Assembly (NCBI GenBank): GCA_038363925.1
Contig: JAQQWL010000011.1
Coordinates: 1,488,001-1,552,000 of the forward strand
DNA: 64,000 bases
Reading direction: 5' to 3'
From: Apiospora phragmitis
Lineage: Eukaryota > Ascomycota > Sordariomycetes > Amphisphaeriales > Apiosporaceae
The position numbers and the translations under genes are program-made. The notes under the pieces were generated by a model that was not told the origin of the DNA, ran no database searches, and saw nothing but the letters and a program-made list of their open reading frames with translations. Below, piece after piece: positions 32,512-44,192 of the stretch; within the stretch, counting starts at the first letter, position 1, and every line of letters starts with the position of its first letter.

Positions 32512-34806
32512 GGTCACAAGCTGGTGTTGTGTAATTGCTGAATGTTGCAAGTCAGTGGAGGGAGAAATGACAACAGATGTATTTATATGGTGTTGGGCTT
32601 GGGTGGTTGTGGAAGTGGAAGAGGGAAACAAAAATTGTAGGGGTAGTGAAGTGTCAAGATCGGCGAGGTAGAGTGAGGAGGACGTGAAACTCGAGATTGT
32701 CAGGCTTGGGTCAACAGCTACGAGAAAACAGAAAAAAATCTGCTATCGACGATGCTTCTTGATCTCCAACCTTGAACTCGAAATTTGTATCGGAATAAAA
32801 ATGACCTGTATGGGCTTGGGCAACAGGGAGAGGGGAAAGGTTGTCTTGATCGAAAGTTGGATTGGGGGAAGGGGAAGAAGACAGGGAGGGCATGGAACGA
32901 TGTGTGCATACCTTGTCAAGTGTGTGCCGAGGGCAAGTAACGATGTCAGATGATTAGATGAAAAAGATTGAGTGTACAGAAAGAATACAAAGATCCTAAT
33001 AACAAGCGTCGTGAATTGTGAATCCAAACGAGTGAATGGGGTGAGTGATGGAGTGGGAACGATTGTGGTTGACGGTGTGGTTGGTGAGAAGGAGGGTTGG
33101 CAAGAAAACACGCCTTTTGTGGGCTACGGATCAAAAAAATAAACACTAAGATCAGTAGGGCCTGATCGAGAGAAAAATCCGATTGTCCTTAGGCACCTAC
33201 GTGAACGAAGCGTGATCGATCCGTTGTCACTCTGGATGCCTCAAAAGTGATGGGTCCACTCTATCAAGACCAGCAGCAGAGGTTAGGTACATGTACCTAG
33301 GGCAAGATAACCTCTCCATCACAGCTATTATTGATGCTAATGATTGCATGGATCTGTTGCTTGGAATTACCCAGTGTTTATTACGAAACCCTCTGCATAG
33401 CTGCTCCCAATGAGCTCCCATCCAATGTACACTTCCTGTTATGATAGCCCCTGAATCTCGATTGCAGAAGGACCAACCACTGCCTCCTTGCTGTCGTATC
33501 TACGTTTCTACATGGGATGAACTAGATTTTCGATGCCTTCCTGGCCGTAAGTGTAATGAGTCAATAAATTTATGCTTAAGGAGTCAACATGATGCCAGTG
33601 GCCGGCAAGTGACACTGGAAGGAGGCCAAGTCGTCAAGTGGTTACGGCAGTATCTATGCATCCCATACTCAGATATCGAAGGCAAAGGAAGATACAATAA
33701 ACTCGATCAGTTATTCACCACGAGAATAGAAGACCAGACAGAGCAGGACTTGAAGTACGCCCGAATTTATTCCATGTATGCAACACAAGGTTAAGCGTTT
33801 ACGCACTGGGGCCTGGGTCTATTCGAATGATGTTTAGAACACCCATGGTGGGACGAAGCCCCAATCACCAGGGCCTTTCTTCCTCTTCCAAATTCTCTTC
33901 TCTGCGTCTGTGGCTGGGTCGTCAATGTTGTAGCTGTCCTCTCTGAGTAACAACCTATCTTACTGAGCAAAACACACCTTTCTTCTCCCCTTCGTAAGTG
34001 ACTTCACTCTCATCCACTCGACACACGCAGAACCAACCCCCGCCCCTCTCGTGCTCATTGCCGCTGCTATCGGGTCATACAATCCATCCTCGATCCACTA
34101 GGTACACTCGTATATTTACCCAACCCGTCTCGTCTCGCCCAGCATGGGAGGAATCGACCGACTAACGGGATGCACCACTCCGCCTGCTATGAATAGGTGC
34201 CAGATAGGCCGGCTTTGCAAAGAGCTGAGGAACGACCGAGGAGCAGTTAGCGGCCTGGAAACCGGGGATGGGCCAGTAAGAAGGCTGTGAAAAGCATGGC
34301 CCCTCAGAGGCGGCATGTCCGTTGAGGGTGCCGGATGGTTGGTTTGCGTACCAGTGTAGTAAGGATTTACCACCATGCTCCTACCGCGAATAACTACAAC
34401 ACAATATTCAGGATCACAGAATACAGAGGAATGTCGCAAGAGAGATATATAAATGGCTTGTCATTAAGTGAGGTATAATAGCACACACGAAAAGGGTATA
34501 ACCGTAATACATACACTTTTAAGCACGGCTTCGGGCTTAAAGCCCCCAGCCTTCATCGCCATAGAAAAAACACTTACACCCACCTGCTGTTGTTCAGCCT
34601 GGACAGGAAAGGCCGTGGAGGTAACCATTCTGTGTAGACTGATGCAGATTCACACCCTTGAGAGGTATGTTTTGCCCAAAAATCAATACTGCCCACTTCC
34701 AAAAATTAAAATCGTCATTCTCATCAGATCCGCTGCCTATGAAACCGTAGATGAGAGCAAGCGTGGCTGGGATTAGTCCGGCCAGAACTCATCACACTTG
34801 ACTACA
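32512..34806. other. Intergenic
   Basis: About 2.3 kb. The first 600 bp on the minus strand are pyrimidine-rich and probably contain the leader and promoter of the surface protein. A 117-codon ORF at 33441-33794 (+) has no domain. Nothing else is supported. Confidence 0.5.
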
Positions 34807-37800
34807 CTATTCCGTATCATCGGCTGCAGCCCTCCGGCTTCGTGTGGCACGGCCAGAGGCGACAGGCTGGGGCTGGGGCTGGGGCTTGGCCTTGCTGGCA
34901 GCGGCGTTCTTCCCCTTAGCAGCAGTTGCTTTGGTTGCTTTGGGTGCTGGCTTAGCTGGCTTGGCTGGTGGGGTCTTCGACTTTGCCGAAGCAGCACTCC
35001 TCCCCTTCCGTGAACTGGCTCGAGGTTGAGGCACTTCTTCCTCTTCTTCCACCTCCTCTTCCGCTGCCGCTGCTTCTACCTCTGCCTCCTCCTCTTCCTC
35101 TGCCTCTATCTCTGCCTCAGCTTGTTCCTCCTCTTCAGCGTCTTCTGCGGGCGGCTCACTCAGATCACTATCATCCGCCGGGTCTTTGCCAGGGGCCTTC
35201 GAGTCAGCTTCAGCTCGAGCATCGTCGCCGTCTTGTTCCATCGGTTCCGGCTCCGGCTCTGATTCTTCTTCCTCGACCTCGGTTAAAGAGGCCTCTGCCT
35301 CACTATCGTCATCGTCTCCTCCAACCTTGTCACCCGTTTCGTCGTAGTATTCCCATTTGGCGACACCCTCAAGCATGTCATCGTCGTCTTGGTCCGAGTC
35401 GCGTTCGATGTATGACGAGTTAGCCTTGCTACGGCCACTGCGGCGGCGCTCGCCCGACTCAGGCCCAGGGGATGAAGAGGAGGCGGCCTTCCTCGACCGA
35501 CCCGACGATTTGGCTTTGGCTGCTGACCTCTTCGATGTAGAGGTCCTTGCTGATTTGGTGGACTTTGATTTGGGGGTCCTTGACTGGGTGAGTTTTGTCT
35601 TCTTGGCGGAGGACTGGTTACCGTCGCCACGGTCATCGATGCCTTTGCGCTTCTGTGGGCCGATGATGTCAACTCTGAGAACAAATTGTAGGAAAGGGTT
35701 ATGAGGAGGTAATTGTGAGCGTACCTTCTTCTTGTCTAGAGATCGCAATAGTTCATCCAAACGCTCGTCAGTGCCTTCGGGTAGATATTGTTTCTCGGCG
35801 ATTTTCTGAGCAGTATCATGGTCGGGCAGGGCGGCATACAATCCCACTGGAAGTCCAACCTTGCCGGCGAAGGCTTGAAAGCTCCAGTTCCTGCGCTCCT
35901 GCCACTTTCTCAAAACTGCCGTTGCCAGGTCACTGACTACGTAGAGTTTCTCACTTTCGGCAGCATTGATACCATCCCGTGTTTGTTTCACACGCTCGGC
36001 ATACTTGAAGATCATGCCAAAATTTTGCTCCGTGGCCACATTACTCACGTAGTAGACCAAGTACCTAGCATGATCCTTGAGGTCGTCTGCATCAACATTG
36101 AAGTCTGGATGGTGGGCCAGGAGGGAGACAAGCCTGCCCATTGTAGCCTCCAAAATAGTCTGTTTGTTGTCCCGGAAATGACGTGCTCGAGAGCGGATCC
36201 AAGTCTCGATTTGCTGTCGGAACTCGGTAACAGGCTCGAAAGCAGTTAAGAAGATCATGGTGTAGAACCGCGGCTTCAACTTGCCATTGACGAGGTATTT
36301 CTGGAGCTTAGTGACAAACCCACGGCGCACTTCCGCGCACTGGTCCTGTGTGAGGATCGACAGCCTATTGAACTCAGCATGGGAGAAGAGTTCCTCGAAC
36401 TGCTTTGCGGTACAGAGTTTGAGGAACGATTGCCCAGCAAGTAATCGAAGTCGCGATCTGTGATACGCAGGTGTGTCTGTGGTCTTGCAAAGGTCCCCGT
36501 CTCTTTGGGCCAATGTACGGAGAAGCTTGAATGTTTTAAGGGTGATCTCTTTCGCCTCGCTGGGTTCTTGGATGCCGCGAAGCCGGTTGACGAGGATCTT
36601 GACCGCATAACACTTCTCTTGGCATTCCTCATTCATATCGTCATCGCTCACCCAGTCAGGGTCGGACTCTTTTGCCTCTGTTCGCACTTTCTGTAGGACG
36701 TTCTGAAGTATCATATCCATGATCTGGTCATTGGCATCCGCAGCAACCCTCGGCGCAAGCAGTTCCAGCTGGCTTACTGCAGCCAGCTTATTAAGGAAGT
36801 GAGGCTTCCCTGGACCCCAGTCCTTTGTGATTCGACCAAGTAGGTCCGTAGCAGGCACCATACTCTTATCATCCTTCCGCGCCATCAGGATGTTAACAGC
36901 ATACTTGGCAGCTTTCGCAGGCTGGCCATAGAGAGCGTAGTTTGTCAACGCCTGGGTAAACTTTCTGTCTTCGGGCAGGTTTTCGGGATACTTGCGCGAA
37001 TACGAGGAGCATGCCTTCAAGGTTTCGACCACACTGACATCGTTTTCTTTGGTCGCTGTCGGAGCTGACTCGATTAAATCTTTGCACAGCTCCCCAATAT
37101 GTGTCTTGAAGAGATCCGGGAGATGCTGTGAAATCGTATTCGTGATTTGCTGGGCTGCAGGGCCTAGACCGTTCTTATCATTCTTCGAGCATTCAATGAA
37201 AGCCGAAAGATGACTCTTATTGAACATGATGTAGGCAGAGCGGTAGAGCAGAGGGACCATGGTGTCCAGAATTTGTGGCTTAGTAGAGAGCCTTGTACCC
37301 TCTTGTTGAACTCCTTGATAGCTCGGTACATCGTCTTGAAGTCGCTTTCAAGGCTTACAACAAACTTGATTAGCTGATAGTTTCGACGATCGTTCAGACT
37401 GGCGAAGTTGTACAGGTCGGTCTCCACCTTGGGTTGATCTGGGAAGAAGGAGCAGATGTAATGTATCGTCTTCTTGAGATTCTGTTTCGTCATCTCTGCA
37501 TTCCGTTTGGGGGTACCACCGTTCCACGCCTCACATTGACGAACGTAGTTTTCGAGGACCAGTGCGAACTGAGGCTGTCGCGTCTGGATCGCGAAGAAGG
37601 CCCGGCGCGCCTTGTCATCCATGCATTTTACAAGAAGCAGGATCCGTTCGGCTCGTATCTTATCGGGGTCATAGGATTGATCTGCCGACTGGGAGTGTGT
37701 TTGCGACTGAGAGTTGCCATTGGCTTTGGAGCCTTTGCCCTTGGCTGGCGGGTAGGACAGTGGAACAAGACAGTCGAATATGACCCGTTCTAGCAACAGG

Positions 37801-39569
37801 TTGAGTTCCGGGTCATTGGCATAGAATGCATTGAGAACATAAGTCGGCACGCTCGAGAGAACATTAGCTATCTCGTTCCCAGCCATGAGCTCGCCAGTAG
37901 CAACAGCCCAGAGCTTGCCAATCAAGGCCATGGCCTCAACTCGAATCGCTGGTCGTTTGTCACGGCATCGATCGGCGAGGGTCGAGAGCAAGGATTCAGG
38001 CTTGTCAACACCACCACTCGATCCCAGCTTCATTACGATGTCTCTGAAGTTAAACACTTCAATGGACCTAACAGCAGCCAACCTGACCTTTTCATCATTG
38101 TCATTCAATCGGTCGCGTAAGCCATTAAGGAATGTAGATTCGTCTTCCCGGCTTAGACCAATGCCACCAGCCGATGTCGAGACGATGTAGCCTACTGCAG
38201 TAGTCCAGGCGGCGCGGATTAGTGGCGACTTATCATTCCGTCGACCGGTGAAGTTGTGAAAGGCCCCAGGATGAGTCTGCGTGAAGGATAAAGGTGATAT
38301 GGGCGTGTTCAGAATGCTGAGTTCAGGATGTTCTGGACCATCGTCGTCCAGTCCTAGCGGCGGATACGCCGCTGGATCCAGCGCGGGCGCGGGAGGCGGG
38401 CCAGCAGCGCCGATTCCAGAAATCATGTCTCCGAGTGTTTCTGTAGCTAACAAACGAAGCTGGATGTTATCAGCAGACAATTCATGATCGATCTGTGGCA
38501 CCACATTCTGGAGCACGGTAGGGGCTGCACGCCACAGCTCCCGGAGAAGTAGATGTGCCTTTCGTAACTCTCTGAAGTCGGCCTCAGAGGGACCTGCAGG
38601 CTCATCGTCTTCTGATCCGCCCTCATCGTCGTTACCATTGGTAACCGCCTTGCCAGTAGTCGCATCCAAGATGACGTCGCCGAAGTACTGGCTCACGTAT
38701 CGCGCCATTTTATCCTGGCAAGAATTGCAGATGGTTTTTGCCATAACATAAGCCTCAGGTTCCTGTTTCGGTAAAAGGGTTGTCTGGTTTCCGTTCAGCT
38801 CGGACTTGTTTTTAGCACCTCCTGGAGGAGCCGCCCGCAAGAACTGTGCCATTATCACATCCAATACGGTCGGCGGCAGTACTGGGCCTTCATCGACCAA
38901 GGTTACGAGGATCTCGGTCATATGATACTCGACATCTTTCGCAACTTGCTCGCCCGAGGTAGACTTTGCAGCTCCAGATATGCCATCAAAAACCGACGAG
39001 AAGAGGAAGAGTAAGAGGTCTTCGGAATTCGGCAAGTCGTTAACAAGTAGAATGCTCTTGACATCGGCCAAAGACATAAGAACATATTTGTGTTGCTTGT
39101 TGTAGGCGTGTGTTGGGTCCCATAGCGCGGGGGAGGACGACCTTGATAAAAAGGGTAAAGATTTCCTAGAGTTATCCAGCGTTAGAGATCACGAGGCCAA
39201 TGCAGCGCGAAAGTGAAGGGCCAAACAAACCTTCAGCTGCGATGGTGTGAATGGCGCGTCTGGAGCGCATAGCTTCAGAACATCGACCAGGCAAGATGCG
39301 GTGTACGCTTTGACGCCTGCCTCTTTATGCGCCAACAAGTTGTGCGACGCAAGCTGCTTCGAAACATCGTGGAGAGATTCCTTGTTCACTGTGTCCTGCT
39401 CCATATCGACCAATTCCTTAGACAGTTTTTCGAGTCGGCGCAAGAGCTCGCTCGTAGCGATGGGCTTGCCCGCCCTCCATGTTAACGTCTCGTTGAACTG
39501 CAAGTCGACCAGTTCTTCATCCTCCATCTGCTCGTCCTCTTCAGGCTCCTGGTCCCTCGTACGCGCCAT
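34807..39569 (-). CDS. PDS5: Sister chromatid cohesion protein PDS5 (BimD/Spo76 homologue)
   Basis: Exon 39569-39231 and a long exon 39165-34807 encode about 1565 aa. PDS5 binds cohesin through Scc1 and controls its loading, release and acetylation in the nucleus. It is made of HEAT repeats. Family-like segments include LVDLQFNETLTWR, CLVDVLKLCAPDAPFTPSQLK, ADVKSILLVNDLP, LFDCLVPL-type stretches, STKPQILDTMVPLLYRSAYIMFNKSH and HPDFNVDADDLKDHARYLVYYVSN. The last 250 residues are a disordered basic/acidic tail (KRKG, then long Glu/Asp runs, then SGRATRSRR). Two one-base shifts occur. There is one extra base in the 5-G run at 39129-39133 (correction gives KVVLPALWDPTHAYN), and one base is missing within 37284-37290. 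A 50-nt intron-like segment (35723-35674) is read through in frame. Confidence 0.93.
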
Positions 39570-42500
39570 GGTGTTGGTAGGCTTGCTCGTGGGTAAGAGC
39601 GACTGAGTCGCGTGGTGAATGATTGACGTGATTCTCTAGCGTGGTGATGGTAGAGGAGCTGGGTTCTTGGTTGGTGCGCGGGGAGGTGTCGGGAGGAAAA
39701 ACCGAGGCGGGACGTGACAGCTCCGACAACTTAGCCGCCTGCAGGTCGGTGTTGCTGGATCAAAGCATGCAGAGAAAGGTTGTGCATGTATCAATTTCTT
39801 TGCACAAATACTTGCGAAAGTGAATACAAGATGCTTGGAAGTGGCTGGGACGGTTTGGATTGGCAATACCAATGGGAAAAGGAGTCTAGAGCCAGCGGCG
39901 CATCAGGCGTTGGGTGATGATTTGACGAGATGGTAAGAGCGTACTACGCGACTTTCAACTGGTGTCTCGGGTCGATTGGGACGGGATCATTGGTCCACGC
40001 GTAGTTGGTCCGATAGCCTGGAGGTCTGAGTTGGGGGCAGGACGACTTTCTTTACGCGATCAACTTAGTCTCGGCCAGCTCTAGCTCCCCCTTGATCATT
40101 GGAAACGTCAACGGCAAGGGGAATATGGCCCAAGCTTCGAACAGCTATGCCACTACGGTGTATTCTTACATGCATGTAGCTTCATTGTTCAGCTCGGGTT
40201 GTGTTAGTGAGAGCTTCATGTCACGAGTAAACCAAGACTGAGTGAGCCATGCATTTATTTTAATTATTCACTCACGCACCCTCGTTGCCGCATCATCAAC
40301 GGCGTGTGCACCAGGAAACCAGAGTTCTTCCACATACAACTTGAAATGCATGCATTGAGTCGCATTGTTTTGGTACACATTGCACAGGAGGTTCTTTATG
40401 TGTTCAACAATACTGGAGAGTCTTGGCAGGCACGCAGCACCACCAACATCACAGCTAACATGTAAATGCCCACTTGCACTTACTCTCTATTGCTGGATCA
40501 ATGAGACCACTGGGCATCTCCTTAACATTAGGATAAAGGAGCTTTCCTAAGAATATATTCGGACATTTCGGGGTTGCTCACAAAAAAAACCGTCTCGGCT
40601 TGATTCTGAGGGCTCCGATAACTTTGTCGACGCGTCTTGCAACTGACCCTGGCCAAATCTTGGCAAACCCGTCCACTGGTAACTCACACCTCCGACCTGC
40701 TACAGAAAAACCATTCGAGATCTTTTCGCTTACCACATGGTGAAAGTATTCAACCAAGAGACAGTATCAATCCATTTCTACCTGGACAGTTGTTATCTGC
40801 TATGTTAGTATTACAGTTTCCCGATATTTTGCCAGGTAAGACAGACTCGCGCAGTATGGAGAAGCAGGCTTTGTTACTAGACAACATCTATCTTCGGTGT
40901 CCATCTGGAGCACATAAGTTCTCCAAATGACTATGACCGCTTGACTTCTCAAAAAGTTGTTTGCGCAGAGAAGAAAAAAAAACAGATGTTGTTTGATTGT
41001 GTCCATAGCAGCTGTCGTGTTGTCACCGCAGCACCCCTAAAAGATTATATACATCAGCATGGCATTGCCCAAAGAGCCATCCCTCTGCCTTATAATCCTT
41101 CCAGTCCCTACTCCTTATGAATCAGCGCCTGCGGGAGTACCTGGTCAAGCAGAAGCAAGGGCGAATAAATCACCATTCATGACCTAAGGCAATGCACTGG
41201 GGCGTTGTGATCTAGGACACTGCCAACAAAGAAGGCCTTGATAGTTATTCTCATGACCAGCAACCGCGTCCAAGTGCAAGTGGCTATAGCCAAACATACT
41301 TGCTCATTTCCGTGCTTGGTGTGGACTTCACGCCTGCTCGTCGTTGCGATTCGCCCAAGCCTATCAACTATTTCTAGCACCTAAAGACTATGTGACTTCG
41401 ACTTCTAACAGTTCAGAGATATGGCAGTATACCGAGTTCTCCGAAGCATGGCGACTACGAGTCAAAGACCTGACCTCAGTAAGAATACCACCAAGCCACC
41501 CGAAGTCAAACCCGGAGAAATATCAAAGTCCCCGGGAAACTGAATCAAAACATTTGCTACTGTAAGGCAATCTCAGACCCTCCTACTGGACGGCTTTAGC
41601 CTGCAAAGGGGCCTACTTGGCACAAAGAATTCACCCCCAACGTCTCGCAGGTGCTCTTAGGAGACTGTTATGACTTACCCAGGTCTGTTGAAGTGAGAAT
41701 ACAATACTCAGAGTGTTCATCTATCGATATGTATAAGGTCGAAATCAAACTGGGCCATGGAACTGGTGCCCGTTACTGGTATGTACTAGGATAAGCTTTC
41801 TATAACAATGTACTGATATCTAACTTGCACTTATTGGAAATAATCCCCCGTGTCAATAGGTTTAAGGAATTTGCTAACAAAGGTTGCCTCATTCAGGTAA
41901 CTGGCCTACTTGTTGACAGACTCCTGTACTAAACCACCGTAACTGAGTAATGATTACAATTCATACCTCTCGTGACTGATAGATGTTAGGTATGTAATCA
42001 GAGTCGCTCGGGAAGAACCGCGATATGCTTGCTTGCCGGGCCTTACAGCAATTTCGTGCCCTGATATAGACCTTGTCAACCGGAACTAGCCGCCCTCGCC
42101 AATGACTACGGTCAGCAGGGCATCTACAAGTACAGAATTCATGTTACACATCTGGTGGGCTCAGAATATCGGAAACTCATCTGAAAAAGCAGCATACCAG
42201 GCAAGGATGATTATTTATTCCTTCTTTTGTTAGTCATTTTCTGTCAGCACAACTGAAGGCTGGCGTGTGAGGCAGAATCGTACTATCATCACTGGATCCA
42301 TCGTCCGTAGATGAGATGGTTCCACTAACGGCTGCCCCGCATCGGCCTGTATCGAGTCAAAATTTCAGGGGTCCATGTCAGCATAACGCCTTTTATTTAA
42401 ACAACACCAACAAAGCTCCCTCAGACGGCCGGGAGGGAATACTTCTGGAAGGGCCCTACTACTACGCCATCAGGGCAGTGAAACCAATGTTCTCATCCCG

Positions 42501-42995
42501 TCTTACTGAGCCTCAAACTGGTCAATGTGGTCTACACCATGGTTTCCGAGCTGAACGCAGGCAGCGCGGTATGCATGTGCTAAGTATGCTCTAGATGCTA
42601 ATTTGCGCACCTAGTACGGACGGAGTATGGACCCATCAGCATGCCTACAGACTAGGACCTGTTGCGGACAATCTGCCGATGGGCGAACAGCTCATCCTGG
42701 CAGGTTGTCCACCATGCGAGGCCATAAATCCCTACCTACACACGAGAATGCCCAAATTGCTTCACGGTGTAGCAAGTAGGCAGGCCCGGTCCCTCTGCGA
42801 TAATAAGATCTAGAGATCCTCACCGCCGCATGTGGTGGCGGCTGGAGAATTCATAGAGGTGGATATTTCCGTCTTCCTCTCTTTCATCTTGGTCAAGCAA
42901 ATAACTGCCCAACTCTTCGTCGCTCCTTTGAACCGATCGAGCTCTAAGCCAGGGATTCTGCCCTTCGAAGCGGTGCTCATCAAATCAACGACATA
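39570..42995. other. Long gene-free region
   Basis: About 3.4 kb with only short, domain-free ORFs. The first few hundred bases are the PDS5 promoter. No transposon ends, tandem arrays or RNA genes were recognised. GC content is not obviously depressed as in heavily RIP-mutated DNA. Confidence 0.5.
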
Positions 42996-44192
42996 ATGCG
43001 GTATCCCACGGTAGTCTCTGCTCTCAGCCTTGCGAGCGCTGTTAGTGCGCATGTAGTGCCACCAGCAGCAGCAGATGCGTCTGTAGACTGTACTGGGGTC
43101 AACGCCATCAGCCCCAAGTGCCAGTCCTCGGAAGCCAAGTACTTTCGTGACGTCTTCTACGTCGGCGGCCGCCCAGTCCCCAGCGGCGGCGGCAACATCC
43201 TCGCCGACCAGGTCTACGTCGAGAAGCTAACCCCGAGCTGTGGTGTCAGGCAGCCTCACCCGCTTGTCTTCTTCCACGGAGGCGCCAACTCGGCGGTGAC
43301 CTGGCTCAACACCCCCGACAACCGAAAGGGGTTCACCTCATACTTCCTCGAGAAGGGGTACATGGTCTATCTCGTGGACCAGATCGCCACAGGGCGTTCG
43401 GCGCAGCAAGATACCACCGACTTCGCTCTGGCCAACGGCACCACGGTGGAGGTCGTCCAAGGAGGCTTCACCGCGCCAGAGCTCGCGGCCACCTACCCGC
43501 AAGCGGCGCTGCACACCCAGTGGCCAGGCAGTGGACAACTCGGCGATCCCATCTTCGAGGCCTTCGCCCACGCCACCGTCCCCTATACCACGAGCCTGGT
43601 GGCAGGCGAGAACGCGATGCGCGCCTCGATCTGCAGCATGCTGTCCATGATCGGCGCGTCGTACCTCGTCTCGCACTCCTCGGGCGCTCAGTACCCAATC
43701 CTTGTCTCGAACGACTGCCCAGAGCTGGTGGCCGGCAACATCAACCTGGAACACTCGACGCAGCCGTTCTGGAACTACGGCACGACGCTGGACTCGGGCT
43801 CGGCGGCGCGCCCCTGGGGCCTCGCCAACACGCCCCTGAACTACGAGCCGCCCGTGTCTGACCCGTCTGAGCTCAAGGTCGAGGTGGTCGGCGAGGACAC
43901 GCTGGCGCTGCGCAGCTGCCACCTGCAGGCCGAGCCCGCGCGCAAGCTGCCTAAGATCGCCAGCGTGCCGTACCTCTGCACGACGGGCGAGGCCAGCGTC
44001 CACGCGACGTACGACCACTGCGTGATTGAGTTTCTGAAACAGGCCGGTGGCAACCCGGACTGGATCAAGCTCGCCGATGTTGGTGTCCACGGCAACGGCC
44101 ACTTCGGGCACCTGGAGAAGAACAACATGGACATTGCCGCGGTTGTTGAGGGGTGGATCAAGAAGCAAGACGCGAAGAAGAGGAAGCTGTAG
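42996..44192 (+). CDS. Secreted alpha/beta-hydrolase, esterase-713-like
   Basis: A single exon of 398 aa starts with a signal peptide (MRYPTVVSALSLASAVSA). It contains FRDVFYVGGRPVPSGGG, VYVEKLTP, the oxyanion-hole segment PLVFFHGGANSAVTWLNTPDNRKGF and GYMVYLVDQIATGRS, an arrangement typical of the esterase-713 group. The nucleophile elbow is LVSHSSGAQYP, where Ser replaces the first Gly of GXSXG. The probable catalytic His lies in VHGNGHFGHLEKNN. Paired cysteines (CTGVNAISPKC and others) fit secretion. It probably hydrolyses an ester outside the cell; the substrate is unknown. The tail KKQDAKKRKL is basic. The frame is intact. Confidence 0.85.
   Translation: MRYPTVVSALSLASAVSAHVVPPAAADASVDCTGVNAISPKCQSSEAKYFRDVFYVGGRPVPSGGGNILADQVYVEKLTPSCGVRQPHPLVFFHGGANSAVTWLNTPDNRKGFTSYFLEKGYMVYLVDQIATGRSAQQDTTDFALANGTTVEVVQGGFTAPELAATYPQAALHTQWPGSGQLGDPIFEAFAHATVPYTTSLVAGENAMRASICSMLSMIGASYLVSHSSGAQYPILVSNDCPELVAGNINLEHSTQPFWNYGTTLDSGSAARPWGLANTPLNYEPPVSDPSELKVEVVGEDTLALRSCHLQAEPARKLPKIASVPYLCTTGEASVHATYDHCVIEFLKQAGGNPDWIKLADVGVHGNGHFGHLEKNNMDIAAVVEGWIKKQDAKKRKL

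Noticed and set aside
33441..33794. 117-codon ORF
   Set aside because: No domain, leader or splice context; composition is not convincingly protein-like.
27178..39569. Reading all frameshifted genes as pseudogenes
   Set aside because: UTP10 and PDS5 are normally essential and intact on either side of the breaks; the short-homopolymer pattern favours base-calling errors, though the Zn2Cys6 gene remains ambiguous.
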